14,197 nt of DNA from Bacilli bacterium. Lineage in GTDB: Bacteria > Bacillota_I > Bacilli_A > RFN20 > CAG-288. The DNA is taken from positions 1-14,197 of the forward strand of contig CAAFJQ010000136.1 in assembly GCA_900763245.1 (NCBI GenBank). Reading direction: 5' to 3'. Each line of letters starts with the position of its first letter. The first letter of the stretch is position 1. Position numbers and translations under genes: made by a program. This document shows positions 6,862 through 14,090 of the stretch, in pieces. The notes under the pieces are model-generated. The model saw only the letters and a program-made list of their open reading frames with translations, made no database searches and had not been told where the DNA came from.

Positions 6862-7710
6862 ATGGAAACACTAAAGCCAATTAACCTTCTTTTTTCATTA
6901 GACAAAAACTGTTTTGACGGTCTGCTCATCACTGTTCTTTCTATTGCAAAGACAACAGAGCATCCCTTGAATATTTTTGTTGCGACCGGAAGCTTCAGAA
7001 ACAAAAAGAAAACATTTTTCGCTTTTGAACAATCACAAGCAGATAAAATCGAAAACATCATCAGAAAATATAACAATGAAAACAGAATCACACTGATAGA
7101 TATGACAGACTTATTCCAGTCCAAGTTAGGAAAAAGTGTCAATCTGCATAGCAAATTCTCTCCTTATACAATGATTCGACTCTTATCAGACTTAGAGCCA
7201 TCATTCCCTGACAGACTGCTCTATATGGATATTGATATTGTCGTTGTCAAAGACTTATATCAAGTCTTTTCCTATGACTTAAAAGACAAGGAAATCGGTA
7301 TGATCAAAGATGAAGTCGGTTCTCATTGGTTAGGAAAGAATTACTGCAATGCAGGCGTTCTTTTAATGGACATCAAAAAGCTCAGAGAGAGCCATCATTT
7401 TGATGCCGTCCGTTACAAAGTCAATCACAATCGCTATTTCATGCCCGATCAGACCGCTATCAACAGAGCTATGAAGAAATACAAAATGATCATGCCAGGA
7501 GAGTTCAATTCACAGCATGAGCTTTCTGATGATACTGTCATCAGACATTACTGCCAGTGGATCAGAATTCATAAGCATGGCATCGGAAATGTGGCCAAGA
7601 AGCCATGGAACGTCAAAGAGTTCAGAGCATTCTATGGTGAGAATACACATAAAGAGCTCTTAGATGAGTTCTTAGCAATAAAAGAACAAAACAAAAAAGA
7701 ACAACAATAG
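6862..7710 (+). CDS. Family 8 glycosyltransferase
   Basis: 282 residues; ATG 6862 is preceded by AGGAG (6850-6854) at 7 nt. The protein begins with the GT8 pattern INLLFSLDKN and a TVLSIAK helix, carries the metal/nucleotide-sugar binding DxD as D123-I-D125 in LLYMDIDIVVV, the family's N163-A-G-V-L-L-M-D acceptor-side motif, D196-Q-T-A-I-N, and the late HKHGIGNVAKKPW (237-249) that closes the active site in LgtC-like enzymes. GT8 enzymes are retaining transferases that use UDP-Glc/UDP-Gal-type donors. No membrane segment is seen, so it probably acts at the cytoplasmic face on a cell-surface glycan or glycolipid. The acceptor cannot be read from sequence. It stands alone, 169 nt after the ABC operon, and converges on the next gene. 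The Lys/Gln-rich tail is typical of a disordered end. Confidence 0.88.
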   Translation: METLKPINLLFSLDKNCFDGLLITVLSIAKTTEHPLNIFVATGSFRNKKKTFFAFEQSQADKIENIIRKYNNENRITLIDMTDLFQSKLGKSVNLHSKFSPYTMIRLLSDLEPSFPDRLLYMDIDIVVVKDLYQVFSYDLKDKEIGMIKDEVGSHWLGKNYCNAGVLLMDIKKLRESHHFDAVRYKVNHNRYFMPDQTAINRAMKKYKMIMPGEFNSQHELSDDTVIRHYCQWIRIHKHGIGNVAKKPWNVKEFRAFYGENTHKELLDEFLAIKEQNKKEQQ

Positions 7711-7715
7711 ACGCT

Positions 7716-7740
7716 GAATCATCAAGTCAGCTGATCATTC
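7716..7740. terminator. Possible bidirectional terminator between convergent genes
   Basis: GAATCATCA (7716-7724) and TGATCATTC (7732-7740) form a 9-bp stem with one mismatch, lying in the 24-nt gap between the GT8 stop and the end of the DUF21/CBS gene and overlapping that stop codon. Flanking A-rich and T-rich stretches fit weak termination on both strands. Confidence 0.35.
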
Positions 7741-9051
7741 CTCTTCTTCCTTCTCTTTTTTGGCGATTATCTTTTCTACCGCACCATTGTCATCAATGGC
7801 GATGACTTTGATGTGTATGCCTTCAAAATCGGCTTCATCACCGATTTTTGCAAATTGATCATCCAATAATTCAACGACAAAACCGCCAACTGTCAGATAG
7901 TCGGAATTGACATCATCAAATGGAATCGAGAACAAGTCACAGAAGTCTTCCAAAGTGACATTTCCATCGATGATATAAGCGCCATCTTTTCTTTCAACAA
8001 CAGGATCTTTCGGTCTATCTTTCTCGTCCCAGATTTCTCCGACAATCTCTTCTAAGATGTCTTCCATTGTCAGAATACCATCAACTCCGCCATATTCATC
8101 CATAATGACAGCAAAGTGTATCTTAGTCTTTTTGAACTGTCTCATGATGTCATTGATCTCTATAGACTGCGGGAAGCGAAGAGGTGTCAGAAGGATATCC
8201 TGAAGCTTGAAATCCTCATGGCTTAAACATTTGATCATGAAGGTCTTAGAACGAATAAAGCCGATGATGTTATCGATAGTATCCTCATAGACAGGAACTC
8301 TGCTATAACGAAGAACTTTGCCTTCTTTCAGAATCGTTTCAATAGAATCATTGATATCAATCGCTTCCATCTCAACACGAGGCGTCATGACCTCTTTTGC
8401 TTCTGTATGTGTATACTTGATCGTCTCATGAAGCATAGATGCTTTTTCTTCATCGACAGTACCCTGCTCTTCAATGTCATCGACCATCTCATGAAGATCA
8501 TCCTCTGCGATCTGAACATCTTCGACATTCTCTTTTGTGGTCTTGGCAAATAGACTGCCTAACAAAGCGACAGGATAAGTGATCGGCATAAAGATATAAC
8601 GAACAACATTGATAATGGAGGCATAGCTGATGCTCATCTTGAAGTTGTTGATCTTGGAAACGGACTTCGGAACGATTTCACCAAAGGTAATCTTTAATAA
8701 TAAAACAGCAAGAGAAGCGACCAAGCCCCATGTTTCAGATATCTGAGAGACATTCGGATTATCACTGAGAACCATCATGCAGAGATTGACGCCGAACAAA
8801 GTAGCGACAGAGTCAAGACCTGCATTGACGACATCGTTTCCGAATAAGATTGTGGCAATGGTTTTATCATAGTTCTTTGCGAGCTCTTTGGCACGAAGGA
8901 TTCCTTTTTTCTTCGGATTCTTTTTGCTTTCCACATCAAAGCGAAGAATATCAACGCTTCCATATGCCATATCAGCACTGGAAAAGAAGAATGAAAGACA
9001 TAAGAAGATGAGAATGGCTACGCCATAGAAAATCAATGTGAGGTATTTCAT
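7735..9051 (-). CDS. DUF21/CBS/CorC_HlyC membrane protein (CNNM/CorC family)
   Basis: 438 residues. An N-terminal DUF21 (CNNM) membrane domain has helices near 5-25, 65-95, 108-124 and 145-168 and the family motif GEIVPKS (124-130). A CBS pair follows (about 215-340), with VMTPRVEM (221-228) and the strongly conserved DEYGGVDGILTMEDILEEI block (from 318), then a CorC_HlyC domain (about 350-430) and an acidic tail. Relatives are linked to Mg2+/Co2+ efflux or homeostasis; the old name haemolysin is misleading. Its ATG overlaps the stop of the upstream gene (ATGA) and GGGGA lies about 8 nt before it, so the two are translationally coupled. Together with its neighbour it may form a heteromeric transporter; ion specificity is not visible. 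Confidence 0.9.
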   Translation of the reverse strand: MKYLTLIFYGVAILIFLCLSFFFSSADMAYGSVDILRFDVESKKNPKKKGILRAKELAKNYDKTIATILFGNDVVNAGLDSVATLFGVNLCMMVLSDNPNVSQISETWGLVASLAVLLLKITFGEIVPKSVSKINNFKMSISYASIINVVRYIFMPITYPVALLGSLFAKTTKENVEDVQIAEDDLHEMVDDIEEQGTVDEEKASMLHETIKYTHTEAKEVMTPRVEMEAIDINDSIETILKEGKVLRYSRVPVYEDTIDNIIGFIRSKTFMIKCLSHEDFKLQDILLTPLRFPQSIEINDIMRQFKKTKIHFAVIMDEYGGVDGILTMEDILEEIVGEIWDEKDRPKDPVVERKDGAYIIDGNVTLEDFCDLFSIPFDDVNSDYLTVGGFVVELLDDQFAKIGDEADFEGIHIKVIAIDDNGAVEKIIAKKEKEEEE

Positions 9052-10202
9052 GCTTTCTTCCCCTTCTTCTCTATGACTTTGTTCTCTTCATCGATATCAT
9101 CAATGAGTTCTTCCAAGATATCTTCCATCGTAATAATTCCTAACACTTTTTCGTTTTTGTCTTTGACAACACCCATATGAACCTTATTGGAATTCAGTTT
9201 TTCAAAAGCATCATCGAGTTCTTCATCGGGGGAGACTGAGATGACTCTTTCCAAAATAGAAGGAATCGAAAGATGAGGATCTTCCACATATTCCTTGAAA
9301 TAGATCTTCAGAACCAGAATACCGATGATATTGTCTTTCGTTCCATCATAAACCGGAATACGGCTATAAGGGCATTTCTTCAGTTCCTCATTGATCTTCG
9401 TGCTGGTCAGACCATCAATATTCAAAGAAAAGACCTTATCGAGCTTTGTATAAACTGAGGAAACCTTTCTTTCATCAAAGGAAAAGACATGATTGAGAAG
9501 GACCTTCTCGTCATTTTCAAACAGTTTCTCCGGTTTCTCTTCTTCCTCGCCGTCTTCTATAATGGCATCTTCCTGATTGACGGCATCATCAACCTGTCTC
9601 ATGATATCTTCTTTTGAAAGCAGATTTTCATCTTTAAGATGAAACATTTTATGGATTGCTTTCAAAAGCATTCTGAACAGAAAGATGATAGGATAAAGCA
9701 AGAACTGCAGAACAACAATCGGATAACAAAGAACCATTGCCAATTGATTTGGAATGGCTTTTGATATGACTTTAGGAATTGTATCAGAGACAATATAGAA
9801 AAGAATACCCATGACAACAGTCGAAAAGACAGCTTCTACACCGCTTCCCCAGCCATTGTTATGACAGATCTGATACCAGAGCATTGCAGAGAGATAAGAC
9901 ATGACTGTTGCAACCGTATTGGATGAAACCAAAACCGTGATCAGCGTATTGTCGAAATGATCGACAAGATACGTAATGATCTTAGCTGTCTTCTTGCCTT
10001 TTTCGGCTTCCGCGCGGAAATGATATTTATTGCATGTAGAGAACGCGTTCTCACTGGCGGAGAAGATTCCACTGAAAACAAGAAGAACACCGATTATGAT
10101 CCAGCAGACATAACTCGGCATTCCCCAAACATAATTATTGTTGGTTTCAGAAACTTCGCTTAACGCATTTATAAAAAATAACCTTGGGTAACATTGGTCC
10201 AT
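9048..10202 (-). CDS. DUF21/CBS membrane protein lacking CorC_HlyC domain (CNNM/CorC family)
   Basis: 384 residues from the longest start. DUF21 helices lie near 31-50, 86-108, 122-140 and 150-180, with DTIPKVISK (140-148) where relatives have GEIxPK. A very acidic linker (208-231) leads to a CBS pair (about 245-372) ending with LGIITMEDILEELIDDI. The protein ends shortly after, so the CorC_HlyC domain of its partner is absent. The start is uncertain: ATG 10202 has no ribosome site and lies 1 nt beyond a predicted -10 box, so transcripts may begin after it. ATG 10121 (MPSYVCWII, just before the first helix) gives a normal DUF21 N-terminus but has GGGG too close for a good ribosome site. First gene of a two-gene operon, probably in metal-ion homeostasis by family. 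Confidence 0.85.
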   Translation of the reverse strand: MDQCYPRLFFINALSEVSETNNNYVWGMPSYVCWIIIGVLLVFSGIFSASENAFSTCNKYHFRAEAEKGKKTAKIITYLVDHFDNTLITVLVSSNTVATVMSYLSAMLWYQICHNNGWGSGVEAVFSTVVMGILFYIVSDTIPKVISKAIPNQLAMVLCYPIVVLQFLLYPIIFLFRMLLKAIHKMFHLKDENLLSKEDIMRQVDDAVNQEDAIIEDGEEEEKPEKLFENDEKVLLNHVFSFDERKVSSVYTKLDKVFSLNIDGLTSTKINEELKKCPYSRIPVYDGTKDNIIGILVLKIYFKEYVEDPHLSIPSILERVISVSPDEELDDAFEKLNSNKVHMGVVKDKNEKVLGIITMEDILEELIDDIDEENKVIEKKGKKA

Positions 10203-10203
10203 A

Positions 10204-10231
10204 ACTATAATATTGTACCATATTCTGTCAA
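10204..10231 (-). promoter_or_regulatory. Promoter of the DUF21/CBS operon
   Basis: On the - strand: perfect TTGACA (10231-10226), a 16-nt spacer, TATAGT (10209-10204). Predicted start of transcription is near 10197, inside the longest open frame, which bears on the start codon of the downstream gene. Confidence 0.65.
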
Positions 10232-10256
10232 ATCATGATATAGGCCAAACAATATT

Positions 10257-10290
10257 GCAAAACAAAATCCTGAGGCCGAAGCCTCAGGAT
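10257..10290 (-). terminator. Rho-independent terminator of the adhE-kinase operon
   Basis: On the - strand ATCCTGAGGC and GCCTCAGGAT form a perfect 10-bp stem closed by a UUCG tetraloop, followed by TTTGTTTTGC. It begins 6 nt after the kinase stop codon. Confidence 0.92.
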
Positions 10291-10295
10291 CAGGT

Positions 10296-11060
10296 TTAAT
10301 ATTCGACGACAGAAATATTTCTGGAAAGGATTTCGCGCTTCTCAGAATCAGTGATGGTGCGAAGCTTTGTGGCAGAGACGACAGAAATCCAGCGCTGAAC
10401 ATAAGAAACGTCAGTATCAGACTTCTTGCAGAACTCTTTCAGATACATTTCAGCAGCCTTCTCATCTCCGCTTAAAACAAAGAGGAGATAGGTCATCGCA
10501 GCATCGCCAGCAGCATTGCCGCGTGTTGCATGAGCCCAGTTAAGGACATAGTATGTATCGCCCTGGATAATGATGTTTTCGGGACAGATATCGCCATGGC
10601 AGACCTTGTAGTGATTAGGCATCTTTTCAAGTCTGGCATGAAGATCATATCTTGTTGTAGCATCAAGGCCGGATTCGCTGATGTAGTTGTTGAGTTTGTC
10701 CTTGAGCTTAGGAAGTTTGAGGTTAGAGGAGAGGTGAGAAAGGATTTCAATCTGGATAGCGACCAATTTGCTGATGTACTTCTTCTTGTTATCAGGGTCC
10801 TTGTCCATGAGCTCTCTTAAAGTTTCGCCGAGGATTCTTCTAGAAGAGATGGCCCAGTCATTTCCGACAGGGAAGACAGATAGAACGCCAGGAACATTGA
10901 AGCCGAGTTCCAATGCGTATTCCTGATTCATCGCTTCTTTCATGACGTCAGAGGAGGTGTAGAACTGATGATCAAAGACTTTGGTGATCACATCGCCTTT
11001 GACATAAATTCTCTTGTTGTTTCTTTTCAATAACAACTCGCCTAAATCTTTTTCTTCCAT
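10296..11060 (-). CDS. APH/choline-kinase-fold phosphotransferase, substrate unknown
   Basis: 254 residues. AGGA lies 9 nt before the ATG. The kinase-like fold is shown by VITKVF (K27, candidate ATP lysine), NQEYAL (E47), the Brenner-type catalytic segment CHGDICPEN (H155-G156-D157, N162) and YVLNWAHATRGNAAGD (N174-W175, D186). In most APH-family enzymes the position of N174 is Asp (the DFG equivalent that binds Mg2+); here it is Asn (codon AAC), so activity may be altered. The family phosphorylates aminoglycosides, choline, sugars and other small hydroxyl compounds, and the fragment at hand does not say which. The gene follows adhE by 22 nt and shares its terminator, so it is cotranscribed with it; that partnership points to a housekeeping or metabolic role rather than antibiotic resistance. 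No membrane or signal segment is seen. Confidence 0.75.
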   Translation of the reverse strand: MEEKDLGELLLKRNNKRIYVKGDVITKVFDHQFYTSSDVMKEAMNQEYALELGFNVPGVLSVFPVGNDWAISSRRILGETLRELMDKDPDNKKKYISKLVAIQIEILSHLSSNLKLPKLKDKLNNYISESGLDATTRYDLHARLEKMPNHYKVCHGDICPENIIIQGDTYYVLNWAHATRGNAAGDAAMTYLLFVLSGDEKAAEMYLKEFCKKSDTDVSYVQRWISVVSATKLRTITDSEKREILSRNISVVEY

Positions 11061-11082
11061 AACCGTTTATCCTTTCTTATGC

Positions 11083-13698
11083 TTATTTGGAGTAGTCAGC
11101 GCCATAATAGGCTTTCAGATAGAGGTCCTTCATCTCAGAAATGAGAGGATATCTCGGGTTAGCACCGGTGCACTGATCGTTGAAGGCAGCTTCGGCCATT
11201 TCATCAAGAGTCTTGAGGAAGGCTTCTTCTTCGACACCTGCTTCCTTGATGGTAAGCGGGAGTTCGATGTCCTTCTTAAGATCATCAATCTTATTGATGA
11301 GTTTCTCAAGCTTCTCTTTGTCGTTCTTGCCAGTGATGCCAAGCATCTCAGCGATTTCGGCGTAACGTCTGAGCGTATGCGGATACTCATACTGCGGGAA
11401 GGTTCCCATCTTAGTGGGTTTCTCTTCCGCATTGAAGCGCATGACTTCATCCAACATGAGGGAAACGCAGTAACCGTGAGGAAGATGATGGTAAGCTCCA
11501 AGCTTATGGCCTAAGGAGTGATCAATTCCTAAGAAAGCATTGGCAAATGCCATACCGGCCATCGTTGCAGCGTGAGCCATATGTTCACGGGCTACAGGAT
11601 CCTTACTAAGATTATGATACGCGCGAGGCAAATAATCAAAGATTTCTTTAATAGCTTCCTTACAAATACCATCTGTGAAGGGGGTAGCATACATAGAAAC
11701 ATAGGCTTCCATGCAGTGAGTGAGGGCATCGATACCGGAAGCTCTTGTAAGTCCCTTAGGGATGGAGAGCATCAGGTCGGAGTCGACGATTGCCATGTTA
11801 GGAAGGAGTTCATAGTCAGTGATAGGATACTTTGTTCCGTCCTTTTCATCTGTGATGATAGCAAAAGGAGTGACTTCAGAACCAGTACCGGCAGAAGTAG
11901 GAACGCAGACGAGCATGGCCTTTTCGCCTAAGTGCGGGAAGGTGCAGACTCTCTTTCTGATATCCATGAAGTCCATGGCCATATCGGAGAAGTCAGCTTC
12001 GGGATGTTCATATAAGAGCCAGATGATCTTAGCAGCATCCATCGGAGAACCGCCGCCTAAAGCGATGATTGTATCAGGCTGGAAGGAAGCAGCGAGCTTT
12101 GCGCCGTCTCTTGCACATGCCAAAGTCGGATCGCTCTTGACCTCGGAGAAGACTTCGGTATCGATTCCGAGCTTGTCGAGGATGCGGATGAGCTTATCGG
12201 CCATACCGGACTGATAAAGGAATCCGTCGGTGACAAGCATGACTTTCTTCTTATTGTAGACAGTCTTGAGCTCTTCCAAAGCGGTAGCAAGGCAACCAGG
12301 CTTGAAGAAGATCTTACTAGGTGTTCTGAACCAAAGCATATTTTCTCTCCTTTTTGCAACAGTCTTCACATTGAGAAGCTGCTGAACGCCAACGTTCTCA
12401 GAAACGGAGTTTCCACCCCAGGAGCCACAGCCTAAAGTAAGGCTAGGACGAATTCTGAAGTTGTAAATATCGCCGATACCGCCTAATGCAGAAGGAGTAT
12501 TGACCAAAATTCTGCAGGCTTTCATTCTATTTGCGAAAGCTTCGATGTGTTCTTTTCCTAAGACTTCATCAGCATAGATGTCAGCAGTGTGACCGAATCC
12601 GCCTTCACGGACTAAGACATCGGCCTTATCCATGGCTTCTTCAAAGTTCTCAGCCTTATATAAAGCAAGGACCGGAGAAAGCTTTTCGTGAGCGAATTCT
12701 TCTGTCTTTTCGACAACCTTGACTTCACCGACAAGAACCTTGGTATCATGCGGAACTTCAAATCCGGCAAGTTCAGCAATCTTGTAAGCGGGCTGACCGA
12801 CGATCTTGGCATTGATGGCGCCATTTACGACGATGGTCTTTCTGACCTTGTTCAATTCAGTAGGATTAAGGAAATAGCAGCCTCTATAGGTCAATTCCTG
12901 TTTGACAGCGTCATAGACATCCTTGACTGCGATAAGAGAGTTCTCAGAGGCGCAGATCATACCATTGTCGAAAGTCTTGGAATGGATGATAGAGCTGACG
13001 CACATCTTGATATCAGCAGTTGTATCGATGATGACAGGGGCATTGCCAGGGCCGACACCGATAGCAGGTTTGCCAGAAGAATAAGCGGCAGTGACCATAC
13101 CAGGTCCACCGGTTGCAAGGATGCAGTCGCAGGACTTCATCAACTGAGAAGAAAGCTCAATGGTCGGTTTTTCGATCCAAGAGATGATTCCTTCCGGAGC
13201 ACCGGCTTTGACAGCAGCATCCAAAACAATCTGTGCAGCATGAATTGTGCACTTTGCAGCTCTCGGATGAGGAGAGAAAATGATTGCGTTTCTGGTCTTC
13301 AAAGCGAGAAGGGCTTTGAAGATAGCTGTGGAAGTCGGGTTGGTAGTCGGAACAATACCGGCTAAGACGCCGATAGGCTCAGCGATTCTCTGATAGCCGT
13401 TGTCTTCATCCTCTTCGATGACTCCGCAGGTCTTTTCATCCTTATATTTATTATAGATGTATTCGGCAGCGTAATGGTTCTTGATGACCTTGTCTTCCAA
13501 AACGCCCATGCCTGTCTCAGTGACAGCTTCCTTTGCCAAGGGAATACGATTCTTATTGGCGGCAATTGCAGCAGCCTGGAAAATCTTATCGACCTGTTCC
13601 TGAGTATAGGTGGAATAGATTTCCTGTGCCTTTCTCGTTTTTTCAATGAGCTGAGAAAGGTTGTCGCTTGCTAACATCTTTTCGGTTTCGATATCCAT
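11083..13698 (-). CDS. adhE: Bifunctional acetaldehyde-CoA/alcohol dehydrogenase AdhE
   Basis: 871 residues from ATG 13698, the usual AdhE size. The frame is open to 13758, but GTGAGG (13713-13708) sits 9 nt before this ATG and the likely promoter lies inside the longer frame; ATG 13704 is only 3 nt from GAGG. The N-terminal half is a CoA-acylating aldehyde dehydrogenase with GVGPGN and catalytic Cys249 in NGMICASEN. A linker leads to an iron-dependent alcohol dehydrogenase with GGGSPMDAAK for NAD and metal ligands D657, H661, H727 and H741 (IDALTH, IDHSLGHK, LPHG), aligning with D653, H657, H723 and H737 of E. coli AdhE. The enzyme converts acetyl-CoA via acetaldehyde to ethanol, reoxidising two NADH in fermentation, and in studied species assembles into cytoplasmic spirosome filaments. 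All key residues are present. It leads an operon with the downstream kinase. Confidence 0.97.
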   Translation of the reverse strand: MDIETEKMLASDNLSQLIEKTRKAQEIYSTYTQEQVDKIFQAAAIAANKNRIPLAKEAVTETGMGVLEDKVIKNHYAAEYIYNKYKDEKTCGVIEEDEDNGYQRIAEPIGVLAGIVPTTNPTSTAIFKALLALKTRNAIIFSPHPRAAKCTIHAAQIVLDAAVKAGAPEGIISWIEKPTIELSSQLMKSCDCILATGGPGMVTAAYSSGKPAIGVGPGNAPVIIDTTADIKMCVSSIIHSKTFDNGMICASENSLIAVKDVYDAVKQELTYRGCYFLNPTELNKVRKTIVVNGAINAKIVGQPAYKIAELAGFEVPHDTKVLVGEVKVVEKTEEFAHEKLSPVLALYKAENFEEAMDKADVLVREGGFGHTADIYADEVLGKEHIEAFANRMKACRILVNTPSALGGIGDIYNFRIRPSLTLGCGSWGGNSVSENVGVQQLLNVKTVAKRRENMLWFRTPSKIFFKPGCLATALEELKTVYNKKKVMLVTDGFLYQSGMADKLIRILDKLGIDTEVFSEVKSDPTLACARDGAKLAASFQPDTIIALGGGSPMDAAKIIWLLYEHPEADFSDMAMDFMDIRKRVCTFPHLGEKAMLVCVPTSAGTGSEVTPFAIITDEKDGTKYPITDYELLPNMAIVDSDLMLSIPKGLTRASGIDALTHCMEAYVSMYATPFTDGICKEAIKEIFDYLPRAYHNLSKDPVAREHMAHAATMAGMAFANAFLGIDHSLGHKLGAYHHLPHGYCVSLMLDEVMRFNAEEKPTKMGTFPQYEYPHTLRRYAEIAEMLGITGKNDKEKLEKLINKIDDLKKDIELPLTIKEAGVEEEAFLKTLDEMAEAAFNDQCTGANPRYPLISEMKDLYLKAYYGADYSK

Positions 13699-13728
13699 AT
13701 TCATAAACCTCACTTTCATTATGCGTAA

Positions 13729-13758
13729 ATTATAATCGTTTTGCGCATTCAATAGCAA
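13729..13758 (-). promoter_or_regulatory. Promoter of adhE
   Basis: On the - strand: TTGCTA (13758-13753), an 18-nt spacer and perfect TATAAT (13734-13729). Start of transcription near 13722 leaves a leader of about 24 nt with GTGAGG before ATG 13698. A TGCGCA palindrome (13742-13747) lies between -35 and -10, a suitable place for a repressor. Confidence 0.6.
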
Positions 13759-13784
13759 GAAAAAACACTTGTTTCATTCACATA

Positions 13785-13853
13785 TGCGCACATCATAGGC
13801 ATTTTACGTGCGTTTTATGCTCAAGAATATAAAATTGAGCAACTATTGTGCAA
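13785..13853. promoter_or_regulatory. Cluster of short palindromes upstream of adhE
   Basis: TGCGCA recurs at 13785-13790, exactly 43 bp from the copy inside the promoter. Further up, TGCTCAA (13818-13824) and TTGAGCA (13835-13841) form an inverted repeat with a 10-bp spacer, and TTGAGCAA (13835-13842) is followed after CTA by TTGTGCAA (13846-13853), both of form TTGnGCAA. They look like operator half-sites; no known regulator is matched exactly. Confidence 0.4.
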
Positions 13854-13858
13854 ATAGA

Positions 13859-13964
13859 TTTTCATCAGTTATTGAAAGTTCTTTCTTCTCGTTTTCATCG
13901 TTTCTTTTTTAGATAATCATCTGACCTTGTCAAAACTCATTTTCATCCATTCTTTCTTTTCATC
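13859..13964. repeat. Four TTTTCATC octamers in the adhE upstream region
   Basis: TTTTCATC (GATGAAAA on the adhE strand) occurs at 13859, 13892, 13940 and 13957 with irregular spacing (33, 48, 17). ATCATCTGA also occurs twice (13916-13924, 13967-13975). The 13759-14090 stretch otherwise holds no open frame with a ribosome site that I can support. Confidence 0.5.
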
Positions 13965-14090
13965 ACATCATCTGAACAAACAGCAGCATTTATTAAAAAA
14001 GCAGCCTGAAATGACCAACAATCCGAAAATAATTCTTGCGATTACAGCTTGATTATGATACCTGACTTTTTGAGTTAAGCATGATTTCTA

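Noticed and set aside
7735..9051. Haemolysin or toxin role for the DUF21/CBS proteins
   Set aside because: The name is historical. Domains point to a membrane ion-homeostasis protein; no link to the MACPF operon is visible beyond proximity.
10296..11060. Aminoglycoside resistance gene
   Set aside because: Only the kinase fold is shared. The operon with adhE, the lack of resistance-gene context and the Asn at the metal site make this label unsupported.
12688..13365. 225-codon + strand frame inside adhE
   Set aside because: Antisense to a fully conserved AdhE coding sequence, no ribosome site or recognisable motif.
13835..13853. Rex operator upstream of adhE
   Set aside because: Rex sites are TTGTGA/TCACAA or TTGTTAA/TTAACAA pairs with fixed spacing. 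The TTGAGCAA-CTA-TTGTGCAA arrangement does not fit, so only an unnamed operator is claimed.
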